Of a stretch of DNA of 64,000 nt, positions 31,281-44,502 are shown piece after piece. Where the stretch lies: NCBI GenBank assembly GCA_950295325.1, contig OX485803.1, positions 75,967,554 to 76,031,553 of the forward strand, read 5' to 3'. Positions within the stretch are counted from its first letter, which is position 1. Each line of letters opens with the position of its first letter. The translations under genes and the position numbers were made by a program. The notes under the pieces were generated by a model. The model saw only the letters and a program-made list of their open reading frames with translations. It was not told the DNA's origin and did not search any database. The stretch is from Polytrichum commune (Eukaryota > Streptophyta > Polytrichopsida > Polytrichales > Polytrichaceae).

Positions 31281-33596
31281 CGCCGATCATAATATCTAGT
31301 TTCTCTATGTGTTGAAGGGGAAGATTGAGCATCAAGAACAGAGGCCATAGTCTCAACATAAATAGAAAGGCCTCGTGGGGGTGATGGATTTGTTAAAAAT
31401 CTTGGATCTTTAAAAAAAAACGCCAACATTGGCGACATAATGGTGTCACATTGTTGGCACACATGACAACATAAATGTCTTGATAATTATTGATTACTCC
31501 ATAATAATTAAAAAACAACATATATAATATGTTTCAAGAAAAATTGCAAAACGAACCATATGAAGCATTTGAAGAACAAAACAAACAAAACCTACACATA
31601 ATAGATTGATGGTCGTACAATTAAGAATTGGAGAATTATTTGAGTCTTGAGAATTGGAGTCTTTGATAATAGCTAAAGAAGATTGTATAATCATAGGCTT
31701 GAAGATAGAATCAAAAACATATTTGTCACCTTCCAATGCTAGAAAATGATGCTTCAATATGCGGCAAGCATATTTTTAATATTTTTAATATTTTTAATAT
31801 TTATGAAAAGAACAATCAATGACAGCATTGTGAGCCATTCAAATTGCTTGCGGTTTCAATTCAGGCCCACAGTCTATTAAAATGAGGAAATTGATGGTTA
31901 GCAATAATCAATATATAAGTGTGTGGTACAACTTTTTGGTCTCAGAATAGTCATTTTAGAGTTTTGATAGAATGTGAATTCATATTGTCACTCAAAATGT
32001 GAAATGGACACTAAAGTGAGTCATTAGTGACCAATTAGCCGAAAGGGGCCTAAGGTGACATATTTAGTTCATCAGGACCAGTTCTCAAAAAGAGGTGACT
32101 GTTGGGCAGGGCAATAGACATGTGACCAAGTCGAAGAGCCTTATGAAATCTGGCCCCAAGAGACGAGGAGGTTAACTTAGGGGAATATAGAGGAGAAGAG
32201 AGAGGGAGAAAACAGTTCCTCTCGAGAAGAGAGTCTCCCTTGTCTCGTAGTTTTTTTGAGCGAGTCTAGCTTGGGTGTGAAGCCCTTTTGATTGTAAATT
32301 TTACTTTACATACTATATCAGCGTGAAGCTATTTTATTAATTCTCGGTGTGAAGATTGAATCTGTTGTGTGGATACATGTTGTGAATCAATTGAGTCAAA
32401 GTGTATTTCCTGGGTTCGGGAAGAATCCAAAGTGAAGTTGTGACATCTTACTTCTGTGAAAGGAGTAAGTTAATTGCTGGATGATCTTAGCTTGTGTAAG
32501 CCTGTCAATCACCGGGTTGGAATGTGAAATCTCACTATGACTGAGCACTTGAATTAATATTGACAACCCCATAAAAGGAGTTGCAGACGTCTTCTCGGGA
32601 AGGGAGTGACGATTTCTCTGAAGTTGCCAAAAGTCCCTCTTGAATAATCACCTTTGGCGTGAAGCCCTTGAATTGTGCAAAGCATGTTTCATTACTCAAT
32701 ACGGGAACATTGAAGTATTAATATATCTTGTGAATTCGTGTCCATTTATTTCTGTCAGGGAATAAGTAAATTATGGGGTGTGAAACCCGTAATTGATTTG
32801 TAAGACCGCATTGTGAACTCATCAGGTCAAAATCGGGTGAATGTGAAATTCATCCTGTCTGTGTGTATTCGGCCATGTGAAGTGGTTGGATTAGTCGTAA
32901 TCTATCTAATGTGAATTTATGATGGACGATTGAGAGACAATTTGTCATCTCTTTGGAAATCCGTATTAAGGTGCAAGTTGAGATTGAAAACTTGTGAAAG
33001 GAGATAATTCCATGTATCCTTGTTTAGTGAGCAACTGATGTAACATTGTGGGGAGCAGTTTAATCATCCTAAATTTCCTAGGCTCATTTATGTTCATGAG
33101 GAATGAGGAATGTGAAATTCCACGAGGGTGACTTTATGTTTTAGTTCTACAAACCTAATTAGAGTGAGAGTCCATTCGTAATTGTGTCAGCACACCTCTT
33201 ATCCCAGGGAACACAGAAAAGTTTAGAGAAGAAGGAAGGTTTGATGTAGAATTAGAAGCGATGTGTGAGGAGCTCTATTCCTGGAACGAGACTTGCAGTG
33301 TAATAGGTGGATCTCATGTTCTGCGGGGTTTGCTGATGAAGATGGAGGAGACAGGCTAATGGCGTTGTCTCAAAATTCTTGAAACCAGTTATCAAGAGGC
33401 TGAAGAGATTGTAGGAGGAAACAACGCAACTCTCGCCGATCGGGGAGGAAGTCGTGCGCGCGCGTGAGTGAAGACTTAAGAGGAAGGAGTCGCGGGAGAA
33501 GCGTGGGTATTTAACCCATATTGTTAGGGGGAGCACTCAAAGGCAAGCATAAAAAGAGGAGCAGCCTGCTCCTTAGCCGAGAACAAGACGTTGACT
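31281..33596. other. Non-coding; GTGAAR-rich stretch
   Basis: The 9-bp TATTTTTAA is repeated three times at 31771-31797. From about 32270 to 33130 the motif GTGAAGCCC/GTGAAATC recurs at irregular spacing, giving a leader-like or LTR-like texture, but I cannot find LTR boundaries, a primer-binding site or coding frames. Confidence 0.4.
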
Positions 33597-34070
33597 GGTT
33601 ACTGGTGATTGGCTACTGGTTACTGGTTACTAAGACTATGGCCCTCTCTATGAGACGTGACTTGACACTGGTTACTTGTGATTGTTATTGGTGACTAGAC
33701 TATGGCCGTGCCGTGTAGACTATGGTCCTGCGATTAGACGCTTTCGGTCCCGGTTCGGTTCTCGTAGACTCGTTCACTAGGTTACACTTTACTAGACTTT
33801 TGTAGATTTTAATAATCACTCTCAATAATCAATTTTAATGCATCAAATTCACTGTGATAGTGTTAAGTCTAAAAGGGACTAAGGAAATAATTCATCTTTG
33901 TGATTTTGACTTAAATCAATTAATTCAATTACTTAACCATATTAGAAGGAGTCATATGTGATTGTGATATCTTTACTAACTGTGGTATGGCCGATAGTCC
34001 TTGGTTACTTATCTGAAGAGACTATGGTCACCTCAAGGAGTTTTTGCCTTGGGTTTCTGAGACTATGGCG
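33597..34070 (+). repeat. GACTATGG motif cluster
   Basis: GACTATGGYC-type decamers occur at 33634, 33698, 33718, 34020 and 34061, preceded by short TACTGGTTACTGGT repeats near 33595-33635. The motif differs by one base from the palindrome clustered at 42.1-42.9 kb. Confidence 0.7.
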
Positions 34071-34410
34071 TACCCAAATGTCTATGGCTGAGCTGTGACT
34101 CCCTGAATTGCAAAACACATTATAAGAGTGATGTTACTGACGAAAGTGGGTTGTGAGGGAGTGACTGATCAATTGCATGTACGGCTGTGAGTGACCCTCA
34201 ACCTTAAACTCACTTTAGAAGTTTTTTTCCCTGTGTTTGTTGTCCTAAATTCATTATAATCCCCTTGTAATCTATCAATTAACTTAATGGTGATCCCTAG
34301 ATGTAACACCTGACACTCATTTGGTCTTCCCTGTGTGGTTTTCTTAATTGGAACCCAATCTAAAAACCTATCTACAAAGTGGTTGCTATATTTTAACACA
34401 TCTACATGTG

Positions 34411-34530
34411 AATGTGAGTTGCGTAAGCGATTGGTATTAGGTCTACACCAACCCGGGTTCAAATCCGGTAGGTTGCATTGACTGGTGCTATTTTAATTGA
34501 CTTAGTGTTGAAAGTATGAAATAATTTGTA
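34411..34530 (+). other. Possible tRNA-derived SINE head
   Basis: An A-box-like TTGCGTAAGCGATTGG (34419-34434) and a B-box GGTTCAAATCC (34456-34466) are spaced as in an internal RNA polymerase III promoter. The B-box sits in a short CCGG/CCGG stem. The acceptor stem does not close, so this is not a functional tRNA gene. No poly(A) tail or second copy was seen. Confidence 0.35.
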
Positions 34531-34734
34531 GGTGGATATAAAAAAGAATTTACTACGTGTGTGTGCGTAAAACATTCTCAGTTATCTTTTTACCTTTTAT
34601 GAGGTATTTTATTATTATCTAACGTGCATTAACCAAACTGCTTGCAGCTTGGGTTAAGGTTTGTGGTCTAGGTAGAAAAAAAATTAGTGGTTAGAAATCA
34701 GATTAATATTGATTAATTAGTAGTAAAACAATTA

Positions 34735-34930
34735 GACAACGGATGAAGATGCGAATAGAAGATGGCGTTGAACGGATAAGGCGTCGAGTGAATAGAGGCA
34801 TAAGCGTAAAACGACGATGATGAATGGAGGATGACGACGCGCAAATGAGGCATCGAGTAAATGAAGGTGTAAACGTACAATGGCGACAAACGAAGGATGT
34901 TGTCAAACATATGAAGTTGAGGCGAATGAA
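34735..34930 (+). repeat. ~73-bp imperfect tandem duplication
   Basis: AGGCGTCGAGTGAATAGAGG-like and AGGCATCGAGTAAATGAAGG-like blocks recur about 73 bp apart in a GCGA/ATGA-rich tract. The minus-strand frames across it are low-complexity shadows. Confidence 0.55.
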
Positions 34931-35344
34931 GGCCATTGGATCAAGTGCGCGGTAAACGAAGACTATTGAATTTAGGGGTTTGGAGAATGTTAGCTAGAAT
35001 GGTGTTGGTTGTATATGCTAACCATTAGATGTAAATATGGCTAGATTTTATAGCTGACAAGATTTTGTGGGTGAAAGGGATAGTCATACAAAAGAGAGCG
35101 TAGAGGCTTACTTCCATTCTCTCATTCTTGCGGTTAGAATTATCTTATTCTCTCTCCTCTTTGTATAGGTAGATACAATTTTTTTGTAGGATGTTAGAAA
35201 TAAGAATGTTGGACAAAAAAATTTATGAACCCAACCTATGTTGATTAAAAAGATTTTGAAATCATGTTAACAAGTTGTATTATTGTCTAGTTGCATTAGC
35301 TTTTAATATCTTAAAGTTATGATTGCATAAGTTTTGTTACATTA

Positions 35345-35500
35345 CATCTCGCTCTATTAGTTTCTACATTAGTTTTTGCATTAGTTTCGGCATAAGGTCT
35401 TATGCATTAGTCTTTTGCATTACGTTCTACAATAGAATCTACATTAGTCTTCTGCATTAGGCTTCTGTATTAGGTTCCACATTAGTATTTGCCTTAAGTT
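35345..35500 (+). repeat. 12-14-bp CATTAG minisatellite
   Basis: About ten degenerate units of GCATTAGTCTTCT type follow one another. Confidence 0.8.
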
Positions 35501-38499
35501 TTTAGTTGTTAAGGGTTTTGTAGCGTCTGAGGCTTACAGGCATGAGATAGAGATAGAGTTAGTAATTAATAATTAGTATTTAAGTGAGGGATTAAATTTA
35601 GGTTAAAGTGATAAATTAAATTAGAAATTAAATCTTGATTGGTTGTTAATTTGAAGGATGACAAAAAAATCACTTATTTGAATATTATTCCTCGGACACG
35701 TGGCTTAACGCTCAACCACCTTTACTACTTGGCCAATTCAAGTAATTGTGGTCAGTATAGAATTCTATGGAAGTATGTGCTTTAAGCAAGCCCCTATCGC
35801 GGTAGCGATGGATGAATTATAGATGGAGCTAGGGTGTCTATGATTGGATGAAAAGTGATACAATATAAGATGAAATAATGGGCTTAGGATATTTTTAATT
35901 AGATTTGTCCAGATAAATATAATGCACAAATAAAGGTTAGACACAGATAAATGTTACGTACAAATAAACGGAATGAAATTAAATAATAATAAGAATTAGA
36001 AGGTGATTGCCTAGAGGCACTAGAGTATTCTACCCATCCGGCGAATCTTGTGGGTCGTTACTTCGGTTAGAGTAGCAATCATTACCACAAGCATGTTAGT
36101 TGGTATTCAAATTCTACTAAAAAAAATGCTAAAATGAAATCAAATGAATTTCGAAGTGTGGATGCAATGAGGTCTGCACAATGTCTCTGGGGTTTAATAA
36201 TCAAATAAAACTTGAAAGAACAATGAATGTTTTTCTCATGGGTTCTTCCAAGGCGTGACACATTATCTTTCATAAGTTGAAAAAAATCATCCACGAAGTT
36301 GTATAAAACATCGTCATCCAAATTCATAGGATTCTTCAAAATATCGTTATCGATATTCATTTAAAAGGCAAAGGCATATGTTTCATTCCAAAAGTATTGC
36401 TAAAAAAAAGAGCAAGCAAGAGCATTGAGAGTTTGATAGTCTGCAAAACAAATACAAATGTAAAATGACAAACCAATCTAAATATAATATAAACAAACTA
36501 AAAATGTTTATGAAAACGAGGGATAATGTGAACGAAAAACATTGGAAGCCTAATCGTTATGTTTGAATTGTGAGGATTAACCATACGAAGTGGCTTTACA
36601 AAGGTCCAAGGTGCATGACCAACCTTGAAATTATAATAAAAAAATTTAAGAAGACAAATATTTTGTCCACATTGCATTTTCAAAATAAATACTAACAAAA
36701 CACTTTTGTCAAAAAGACATCTTAATAAGAAGAGGAACTTTATAGGACTTTACAATCCCAAAAGGCATTGAGGAAGAAGGTATTGGAACTTTAGGCATAC
36801 GATGCCCTTCTAGGATATCTACAATAATTAAATTAACTATTAGTGTTGCTTTTTGAGCACCCTGAAAGTAGAAAGTATAATTTGTACCAATCTAAAGAAT
36901 AGATCATGCAATCCATGTAAGGTCAATAAATTGTTGGGGGACAAAATACAAAACAAAGTATCATAAATGATACAATATATGTTTTAAAGAATCGGTATGG
37001 AAAATACCTTAATAAAGAATGCATTGATGTTGTGAAACAATTTAGGCCAAGTCAAAAAAATTCCTTTCACATTGAAAATGCTAAAAAATAAATCATTTTA
37101 ACTAAGCTCAAATGATATTTTATCAAAATGATATTTTGTAATTTGAGAAGCTTTAGTCTTAATTTTAAAAGAAGATTAAAGCTTCAAAACGGTAGGAAAA
37201 ATATTATTGATATTTTATGGAGTTATAGGTTGAAGGACCTTATATTTTCTTCCAAAAGGTTCACCACTTATAATATCATTGCCTTTAAATTGTTGAGAGA
37301 TTTGAATTTGTATTTCCTCTTTCATATCGTAGGCTCTCTATAACGTAATTCTTCTTTCAATTGCAAGTAGAATAAATGTGAATTGAAGACAATTACGCAA
37401 TTCCAATTTGAGAGATGGAATTTTAAACTTTTGGAGAATCCAAATACCATCTACATTTATACCAATGGACCTCATCCTTATGTTTTTCCAATGCAAACAT
37501 ACAAATAATGTTTTCCAAAAGAAATTGTAAATTTTACAAAACCTATAATCATGTCTCAATTATGGGCCAATAAAAGCCTGAATTAGGGGCCAATGAAAGC
37601 CAAATAACGGGTTCTGCACCCTGGAATACTTTCCAAGAGCAATATCACGGGATCTCGCCCCCCTCTTCTTCATATGACAATTTGATTTTCCTACCATTTT
37701 ACTATGTTATTCTCAATCTTTAGGTCCCCAAATGAGGCCCTCTCGGTTGTTTTTTTTAACATTTTAACATTTTAATTCCTTCATATGCTTGTATATTAAT
37801 ATACCAATGTGTATTATTATAACAATTTAGGAATTAATACATGGTTGAAATTACAAGCACAAATGGTGGCGGCAATTCGAGGTTTCAACCACTTATGAGA
37901 ATTATGTAAGAATAAATATAAGGTGATTTATACTGAATACAAGAATGATAACAAAGCCAATGAAATTTCAAGTTCGGATAAATACCAAGAATGCAAATGG
38001 TTTGAGCAACTTGGTGTTTGAAATTCTACTTGTGCATGTCTAAAAAATCAAATTCTAGCATACATCACGGAAATTAAAATTAAAATCAATAAAAATAAAA
38101 CATCATTAGGATTGTAAGACCTGAGGTTATTTCAAAGCAAGAAAAAAGAAGATATTTCAAGACAACTTGTAATTGATCTTAGAATAAATTGTTTCAAATT
38201 CTACTAGTTTTCTCACAACATTCCAAAAAAAACAACTTTATTGAAAAACACAGATATGCATATGGTAGTCATTTTAGAGAAATTGTAGCTATTTTTTATA
38301 GTTTCAGAATCATTATTTGATTCTAAAAATTAAACAGTGCAAACCTTTGATAAGTTGTAATGTATAATATCTTGGCATAGATTAATAAACAATAGTAACT
38401 TCTATGAATAAATCAACATTTTATTCATCTTATCTTATAAAAAAATGCTTCTTCTTCAGTATATACTTTAATTTCAAAAATAATAATTATTATTTTCTT
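35501..38499. other. Very AT-rich, no gene supported
   Basis: Three kilobases with scattered short frames. The longest minus frame (36082-36360, 92 codons) starts at an ATG but has no recognisable domain. GGGGCCAATGAAAGCC is imperfectly duplicated near 37570-37605. It may include the non-coding part of the transposon whose relic begins at 38500. Confidence 0.35.
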
Positions 38500-39360
38500 A
38501 TCAGATTTCAAAATCCGATATTTTACTTATCGTTACCCTCGTAGGACTTGTTTTCATTTCATCTTCAACCCGTTTTTTAAATTTAGTCTTGGCTTTTTCA
38601 ATCCATATTATATCAAACTTACTCTTCGTGATGATGTATAAATTATAAAAAAATAATATAAGTTGACATAATATCCGTCATTGATCGTAAAAGAACATTT
38701 GTTCATTTTTTATTTGTCCTTCATTTATCTTTAAAGATTCTGAATGCACGTTCCATATACATTTGGGTTGAAGATTGGATAAAATTCCAATGTACCTTGT
38801 AAGGATCCATAATTATTATCTTTGAATGGACAATATATCCAAAATCACGCCGGATACGCCGCATCTCCATTCAATTTGTATGGTAGGATTTTTTCTTTTC
38901 ATATAAGTTTTTTCAGCCTTGGTTTATTAAAAAATAGTCCAATCATGCAAGTTTATCGTCCAACCAAATTCGTAATTCCAAAAAATACAATCTGTATCAA
39001 TAATTCTTTGTTACAAAGCTGAATGAAAAAACTTGCGGCAGTAGTAATCCTCTCTACATGAATGTGTGAATTGTCTATAGCTTCTATAATGTAAGATGTT
39101 TTTTGTAACCTCTCGAGCTCTTTTGCTAAAACCTTAAATATGATTTCGTTTGAAATTTGAATAAAAATCTTTGCAAATGTAGTTTCACCATTTTACAAAA
39201 TTCTCTGGTAATTTCTAAAATTGTACATTTTACAATTTCATATAATTCTCCAACCATATGCAATACATATCTTGTACCAAGTTTAATTAAAGACATTGTA
39301 ATCCTCTCTTCTACAAAAAATAGTCTACTCAAACGAATATGTTGTTTTTTTTAAAACGGA
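38500..39360 (-). pseudogene. HARBI1-like PIF/Harbinger transposase, degenerate full-length relic
   Basis: Reading the minus strand across frameshifts gives the family blocks in the right order: an N-terminal VEERITMSLIKLG and VGELYEIVKCTILEIT (helix-turn-helix), then VLAKELERLQ, EAIDNSHIHV (first catalytic Asp), DYYCRKFFHSA, FWNYEFGW and NLHD (second Asp region), KLNGDAAYPA, a MERAFRIFKD block with the Glu, and a C-terminal WIEKAKTKFKKRVEDEMK. At least three frameshifts and several stops interrupt it. It belongs to a different Harbinger lineage from the relic at 29.7 kb. TIRs were not located. Confidence 0.8.
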
Positions 39361-40596
39361 CATAATTTCTCATATATAAATATGAATGTAACATGTGAGA
39401 CACATGTTCTTTCTTTGAAGATTTTTTCCGTAAATGAACCCAACAAATACCAATCCACAAAGTCAGATTGCCTCTCAAAATTCAAAATGGTTTGATCTCT
39501 AAACCTCAAACTTTGAAGACAAATGCTAAAAATTTACAACATTCATTTATGGATTTATAGATACTTCAAAAGTGCCAGCTATTAATATCAATATTCAACA
39601 AACAATCTAAAAAGTGCTCTAACAATAACTTTTCCATTTTTACATTATTTTCAATGTTCAAATAGATTGATGCGAAAGCCTTAATAAGCGAACCCATGAA
39701 GATTGTGTCTGACACAACAACCTATTGTTACTGAACTTCTTGTTAGAGTTGGAGGAATTATGATTTTTGAAAATAGTGGCATAGCTATTCCATTAATTCA
39801 TACTAATGTATGAGCCACCACTTTACGCCATGGTCTTACCATCCTAAATTGACTCTGAGGGTTTGTATAGAAATGTCATATAAGAAGGTTACTTGTCAAT
39901 TTTTCTACATTTGGTTCAAGTAGACTCATTTGATATGTTTTGAGATTTCAAATTCTTCAAGATGGCTTGTATTCGTGTTGACAGACATGAGGTTTCTATT
40001 GTGTTTCCAATAAAGGAAGGAGGACGGGATAAAGTAGATAGTCATTTGCCTACACGTTCGCTTTAGATTTGTAGAGTCGTCTATCTATGTTGAAGAGGAG
40101 AGGAAGTCAAAGTCTGGAGAGCTGGAAAATGCCGTTCATGTAATAAAGACTATGGAAGGAAGCCGACATTGTTGGTACCTTACATGTGGAAACTATAGAG
40201 CTTACGGACTTCCATTGTCTTTGCTATTTGCTCCAACCAAGATCATAAATTGATAATCAGATACGTCCACTATGAATATGTCATACATTACCCAAACAAT
40301 GTCACTTAGACCACCTCGTGTAGTGTTTCTTTTCCTTCCCAACAGTCATGTTCTTCGAGAAGTGAAGGTAGAGAGAGCAGATCCTATCATAGACTTGTCT
40401 TGCGTATCGGAATGAGAGTCTCCTGAATTTTCACTTTTAAAGAAAACATGCTCTCTTCAAAGTACAAAAAATAAAAATAGTCTTATACCTTCCTTATGTG
40501 GCACCCCATCAATTATTCCGTTGCAGTCTTCGTTGTCCCAATCTCCATTGCATCCAAATGTACTGAACTACTTGTGAAAATGTAGAGTGTGACCAC
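39361..40596. other. Non-coding, no gene seen
   Basis: No frame of note. The text resembles the flank of the relic that follows, but no element boundary is visible. Confidence 0.35.
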
Positions 40597-42014
40597 TTGA
40601 AGAGGACATCAAAACGCAATGAAACAAAATGGAGTGGTTATACAACCTTCCCTTTTGAAGTTGGGTATAATCCTCCTAAAGACTGTACTTTAGTTTGCAA
40701 GATTTGTAAAAGAACACCTATGTGCCTTAGTACTTGCGATTCAAGGATTTACTATTGTTATAATGAGAATTCGAATATGAGCAGGGCCGCTATTCACTTT
40801 AAAAGTATGATCCTAGTTACAATAAGGTCATGACCATTGCAACATGCAATATGCAATCCGAAGATACTGAGTTCCAAGTATTGTTTTGGAAGTGTTTGAA
40901 TGATGTCATGTCAAAGCACAAAGTGGATCATCAAAACTTTAAGGGGTTCATAGCAAATAGCGTTATGGCCACTTGGAATGTTGTACGTATAATCTATGAC
41001 AATGGATCTCATGATGAACAAATGAAAAATCATGAAAGGACATGCTTGTTACATTGGAGTTCTTCGCTCCAAAAACATACACAAAAGTATATCAAGGAAG
41101 CATAACAACAACAACACAATTTACTATGCAAGCAATATAAAGATGCAAAATCTATAGGTGAGGCAGAGACTCATTATCTTGTGATTTGATCATGGTGGTT
41201 ATCATTTGGAGCGGCAAGCAAAGATGCACTTCATCATTTGGAGCATTGGCTTGTTTTTTTGGCATTTTCAATACCGACAATGGGGAGGGTTTATGCAAAT
41301 GGTAAGCACACTTATAATTTTTTATTTTTTTCTACATACAAAAGAAAATGGAAATTTTAATTTAATTTTAAAAATTATATGTGTAAAATTATATTTTATA
41401 TTTTTCTAAAAGATTAAGATTGAGAATACTAAAAGTGGGGGTATTAACAACCTCGCGTTCGAACGTGGTCTACAACAACTCTCGCCATTTCTTTTAAGGA
41501 AATAGATAAGCATACAAAGGCAAACACTTCTTTACATGTGACAGTGGCTTTAGAAAGTGATTGTGACATTGCGAAGTGGCACATAGCAAGATTCAGTCAC
41601 AAATCAAACGCAAAATGTCATGTTCAACAATGTGGCTCTAATATTACGTTCACTGCAATAATTTCAAAAGGACGGAAAGGAACCCCAACTCCTACCTACC
41701 GTGGAAGAAAGGAAGATTATGACGGTAAGCGAGAGGTGGTGGTAGACTTTTGGTTTTGTGGAGATGACATTATTCGATGTGTGAAATGAACAAAACGCAA
41801 GTGGATAATTGATTGGTCCGAGGTGCCCGAGGTATGGCATGTTTTGTCCGGGACAAACCTTAGCAGGGAGGAGACATTACTCTTGCAACATGTAGGTTTC
41901 TGGCTACAAGAGCACCATGTATTTTCTCCTTGTCAATTGTTCTCTTGGTCAGAAGTATTTGAAAGTGTGCTTTATGATAAACCACATGTAGAAGATGCAA
42001 TGTACATCCGATAG
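40597..42014 (+). pseudogene. MULE-like transposase-related protein, relic A
   Basis: Five plus-strand frames separated by stops and frameshifts appear to be one gene. They run from a Cys-rich N-terminus (LVCKICKRTP), through EFQVLFWKCLNDVMSKHKV, NFKGFIANSVMATWNVVRI, LHWSSSLQKHTQKYIK and FWHFQYRQWGGFM, to a C-terminus with KWHIARFSHKS, WIIDWSEVPEVWHVL and GFWLQEHHVFSP. These blocks match a repetitive protein family I associate with bryophyte genomes; the Asp/Asn in the MADS-like position may be a former catalytic residue. Part of the family is shared with relic C at 45.3 kb (WHIAR and PTPTYRG/PAPTYKG motifs). Assignment to MULE is inference, supported by the SWIM motif in relic B. Confidence 0.55.
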
Positions 42015-42055
42015 TTTGAAACAATCAAATTGTACGGTGTAGAGCAGATTTTTGG

Positions 42056-43450
42056 GCTATAGTCTGAACTAAGAATTTTTGAAACTAAGTTTTTTAAGAA
42101 TAGATGAAAACAGTAGACTATAGTCAGATGAAAGCACTTCTACAATGGTTTGAGCAATTGAATGCCGCAGAAATGGGTTATAACCGCCTGGAAGGTAGGG
42201 CGATAAAGGACTATAGTCTGAAGAAGAATGCAGGCCATTAACAAAGAGTTTTTTAGGCGATAGACTAGCATAGTCGCTCTCAGCGAAGAGTGTGTAGGAT
42301 CGGCCAAGTGCCGAAGTTTGAAGGATGCTACTTCAACTCTGTGATAGAGTGAAGATTAGGCAGTGTAATCAAACTATAATCTGAAAGTAATTGAGTTATT
42401 TGATGGAAAGCATAAGTGTATGAGAGTAACATTGTGTGATGAAGAGAGGTTTCGGAGTGAGCATACTAAAGTAAGAGATTGGAGTCACAGTGTGATTGAT
42501 AATTCAAGAAGTTGATTGTTTGAGGAAGTAGGTAATTTGACGGAGCAAGTAGGAGTGAATGCATCTTGGAATAAGAGAGGACACAACAGTGAAGGAGTAC
42601 TTGGAAATAAGAGAGTCTAAGGGAGAAATGCGAGGGTGAAAGAACCATTGAGGGGAAGAATAGAGTGTTGCAAGAGCAATTGGACTATAGTCAATTCGAG
42701 CGCTACCAGAGAAGCGACAACTGAGTATAATTCTAGAAGATTAACCTAATTAGCATTATCAAGAGCCAGGCAGAATCAAAACCTCCGCTCAGAGAGAAAA
42801 GAGAGAAGAGAGAGAGACTTAGCGCTACTGTAAGGAGCCGAGAAAGACTATAGTCAGTTTAGAGAGAATGATCAACATGTGAGGAAGGAAGGTAGAAGAG
42901 ATAGAGAGGGATACATACATGGAGGCACATTGCTTGAGAGAGATGAGGCCATTGTTAGTTAATTAGGTTCAGTATGGACAGGAGTGTTGTCCAATGATGG
43001 GAGTACATATGGGCTAATCCATGACGTGAGAGAAATATATACTGAAAGATGTATTGTTCATCATTACCTAGCATGTGAGATTATCACGTGAGGTTGAGAT
43101 AATGAATCGAGGGTGAGTGATTGATGTTACATATTTTATTGGCATGAATAACACTCGGCTCACCAAAGCTTTAAGCTAATATAGAATATAACCCTGTTTG
43201 TTTATTCTATCTTGAAATGTGCAGAGATTGTAAACCGGAATGGGATGGAAGATGGTTCATGAATGAGATAAGTTCTTGAATGAATCTTAATACAAGTAAA
43301 GTAATTGATGGAACCATTGTATTGAATGAGATTATTTGAATTAGGATTGAGGACATTGTATTGTTGTTTTGTGGACACCAAAAGATATTAACCCCAATAG
43401 GATGAAAATCCATTGGAAGACTATTGTCCGGATACTAAAAGACTATTGTC
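42056..43450 (+). repeat. Cluster of GACTATAGTC palindromes in purine-rich DNA
   Basis: The perfect 10-bp palindrome occurs at 42116, 42209, 42683 and 42846. Near-copies are at 42056 (GCTATAGTC), about 42264 (split GACTA-GCA-TAGTC), 43419 and 43441 (GACTATTGTC). The host stretch is GA-rich on the plus strand and has no coding frames. It lies between relics A and B and may be the non-coding part of an element. Confidence 0.85.
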
Positions 43451-43859
43451 CAAGCTATTGAGCTTTACGATTGCAGTAGGTCAAAACATAGAATGATAGA
43501 AAATACTCTGAAGATAGGACAAAATCACTCACAACCAAAGAGGCAGGAACGAACCATAAGAGTGGAGAATGTGGAGAATAAAGAAGGAACGAAGGGATAA
43601 AAAGTCCTAAGTTGTTATTGTGATCCTTAAATCCAATGTGACATTAACCCTTATAGACACTATCTCAGTCTTCCTGGAGACTTAGTTCCCTGGGTTTTGT
43701 TGTTTTAAGTCATAGCAAAAACTTACTACATACGGCGAATTGAAAATGCACCAACTCCAAAACAACAAAATAAATGGGAGAGTATTGGCAACGTTAAAGG
43801 AGAATTACTTGGAGTGACATTGTTGCCTTTTTCGGGGCTAGGTGCAATTATATAGCTAG

Positions 43860-44150
43860 TGACAAGGGCCGAGACAAACCAAAACGTTCATCAAATTACG
43901 GTTGGTATGTACCCCTCATGCACATGCCCGGATTTTACAAACATGGTTATTTCAGCTATTGGAGGTTGATAACAATATGTAGATTGCAAACATTTGTACT
44001 ACTTGTTCGAGTACTTTTGCAAGATGGACATCCATGAAGACAAATTCATTCATGCACCGAGTTATAGTTTCAATGAGTTGAAACCACAGTCCGGGGAGTT
44101 CCATACAAAAATCGGTACATTTCCGACCTTTTACAAATATGTTCATATTT
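43860..44150 (+). pseudogene. SWIM zinc-finger fragment, relic B
   Basis: The plus strand reads TVGMYPSCTCPDF, then, after two adjacent stops, CKHLYYLFEYFCKMD and DKFIHAPSYSFNEL. The C-x-C...C-x-H pattern is that of a SWIM zinc finger, common in MULE transposases. The end of the motif (CKMD..DKFIHAPSYS) matches CKVDYESDKFIHTPTYTYN in relic C, so both come from one protein family. Confidence 0.6.
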
Positions 44151-44502
44151 TTATTTTTTTACTCGGAAGCTACCTAAATCCAATTTTTATTCTCGATTGA
44201 ATTCGAAGACTTACCTTTACCATTCAATAATTTTCCGACTTTCTAAATTTCACTTTGGTATATTTATGAAGTTTTGTATTTTATGTCAGATTTTTTATAA
44301 AAAAATTATAAAAGAAAATCAATTGGTGTTATGGTTTTAAGGGGGTGAATTTGTGTTGATAGAAATTCCCAGTATCCTTTGAAGGATTTGAACCTTGCCA
44401 AGCCCCCACTGACTTGGGTCCAAGGATTTAGCCTTTAAAAAATGTATAAATCCAAAATTGGTTCATACATTTTTTTAGAGGCTAGTTAGTACAACAATAC
44501 AA

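Noticed and set aside
32080-34200. Complete LTR retrotransposon
   Set aside because: The texture is leader-like, but no paired LTRs, primer-binding site, polypurine tract or pol motifs were found.
36082-36360. 92-codon minus-strand frame with acidic N-terminus
   Set aside because: No recognisable domain; sits in AT-rich DNA with many similar chance frames.
44375-44410. Second tRNA-like B box (GGTTCAAATCC on the minus strand)
   Set aside because: No A box at the right distance and no closing acceptor stem; a single 11-base match is weak.
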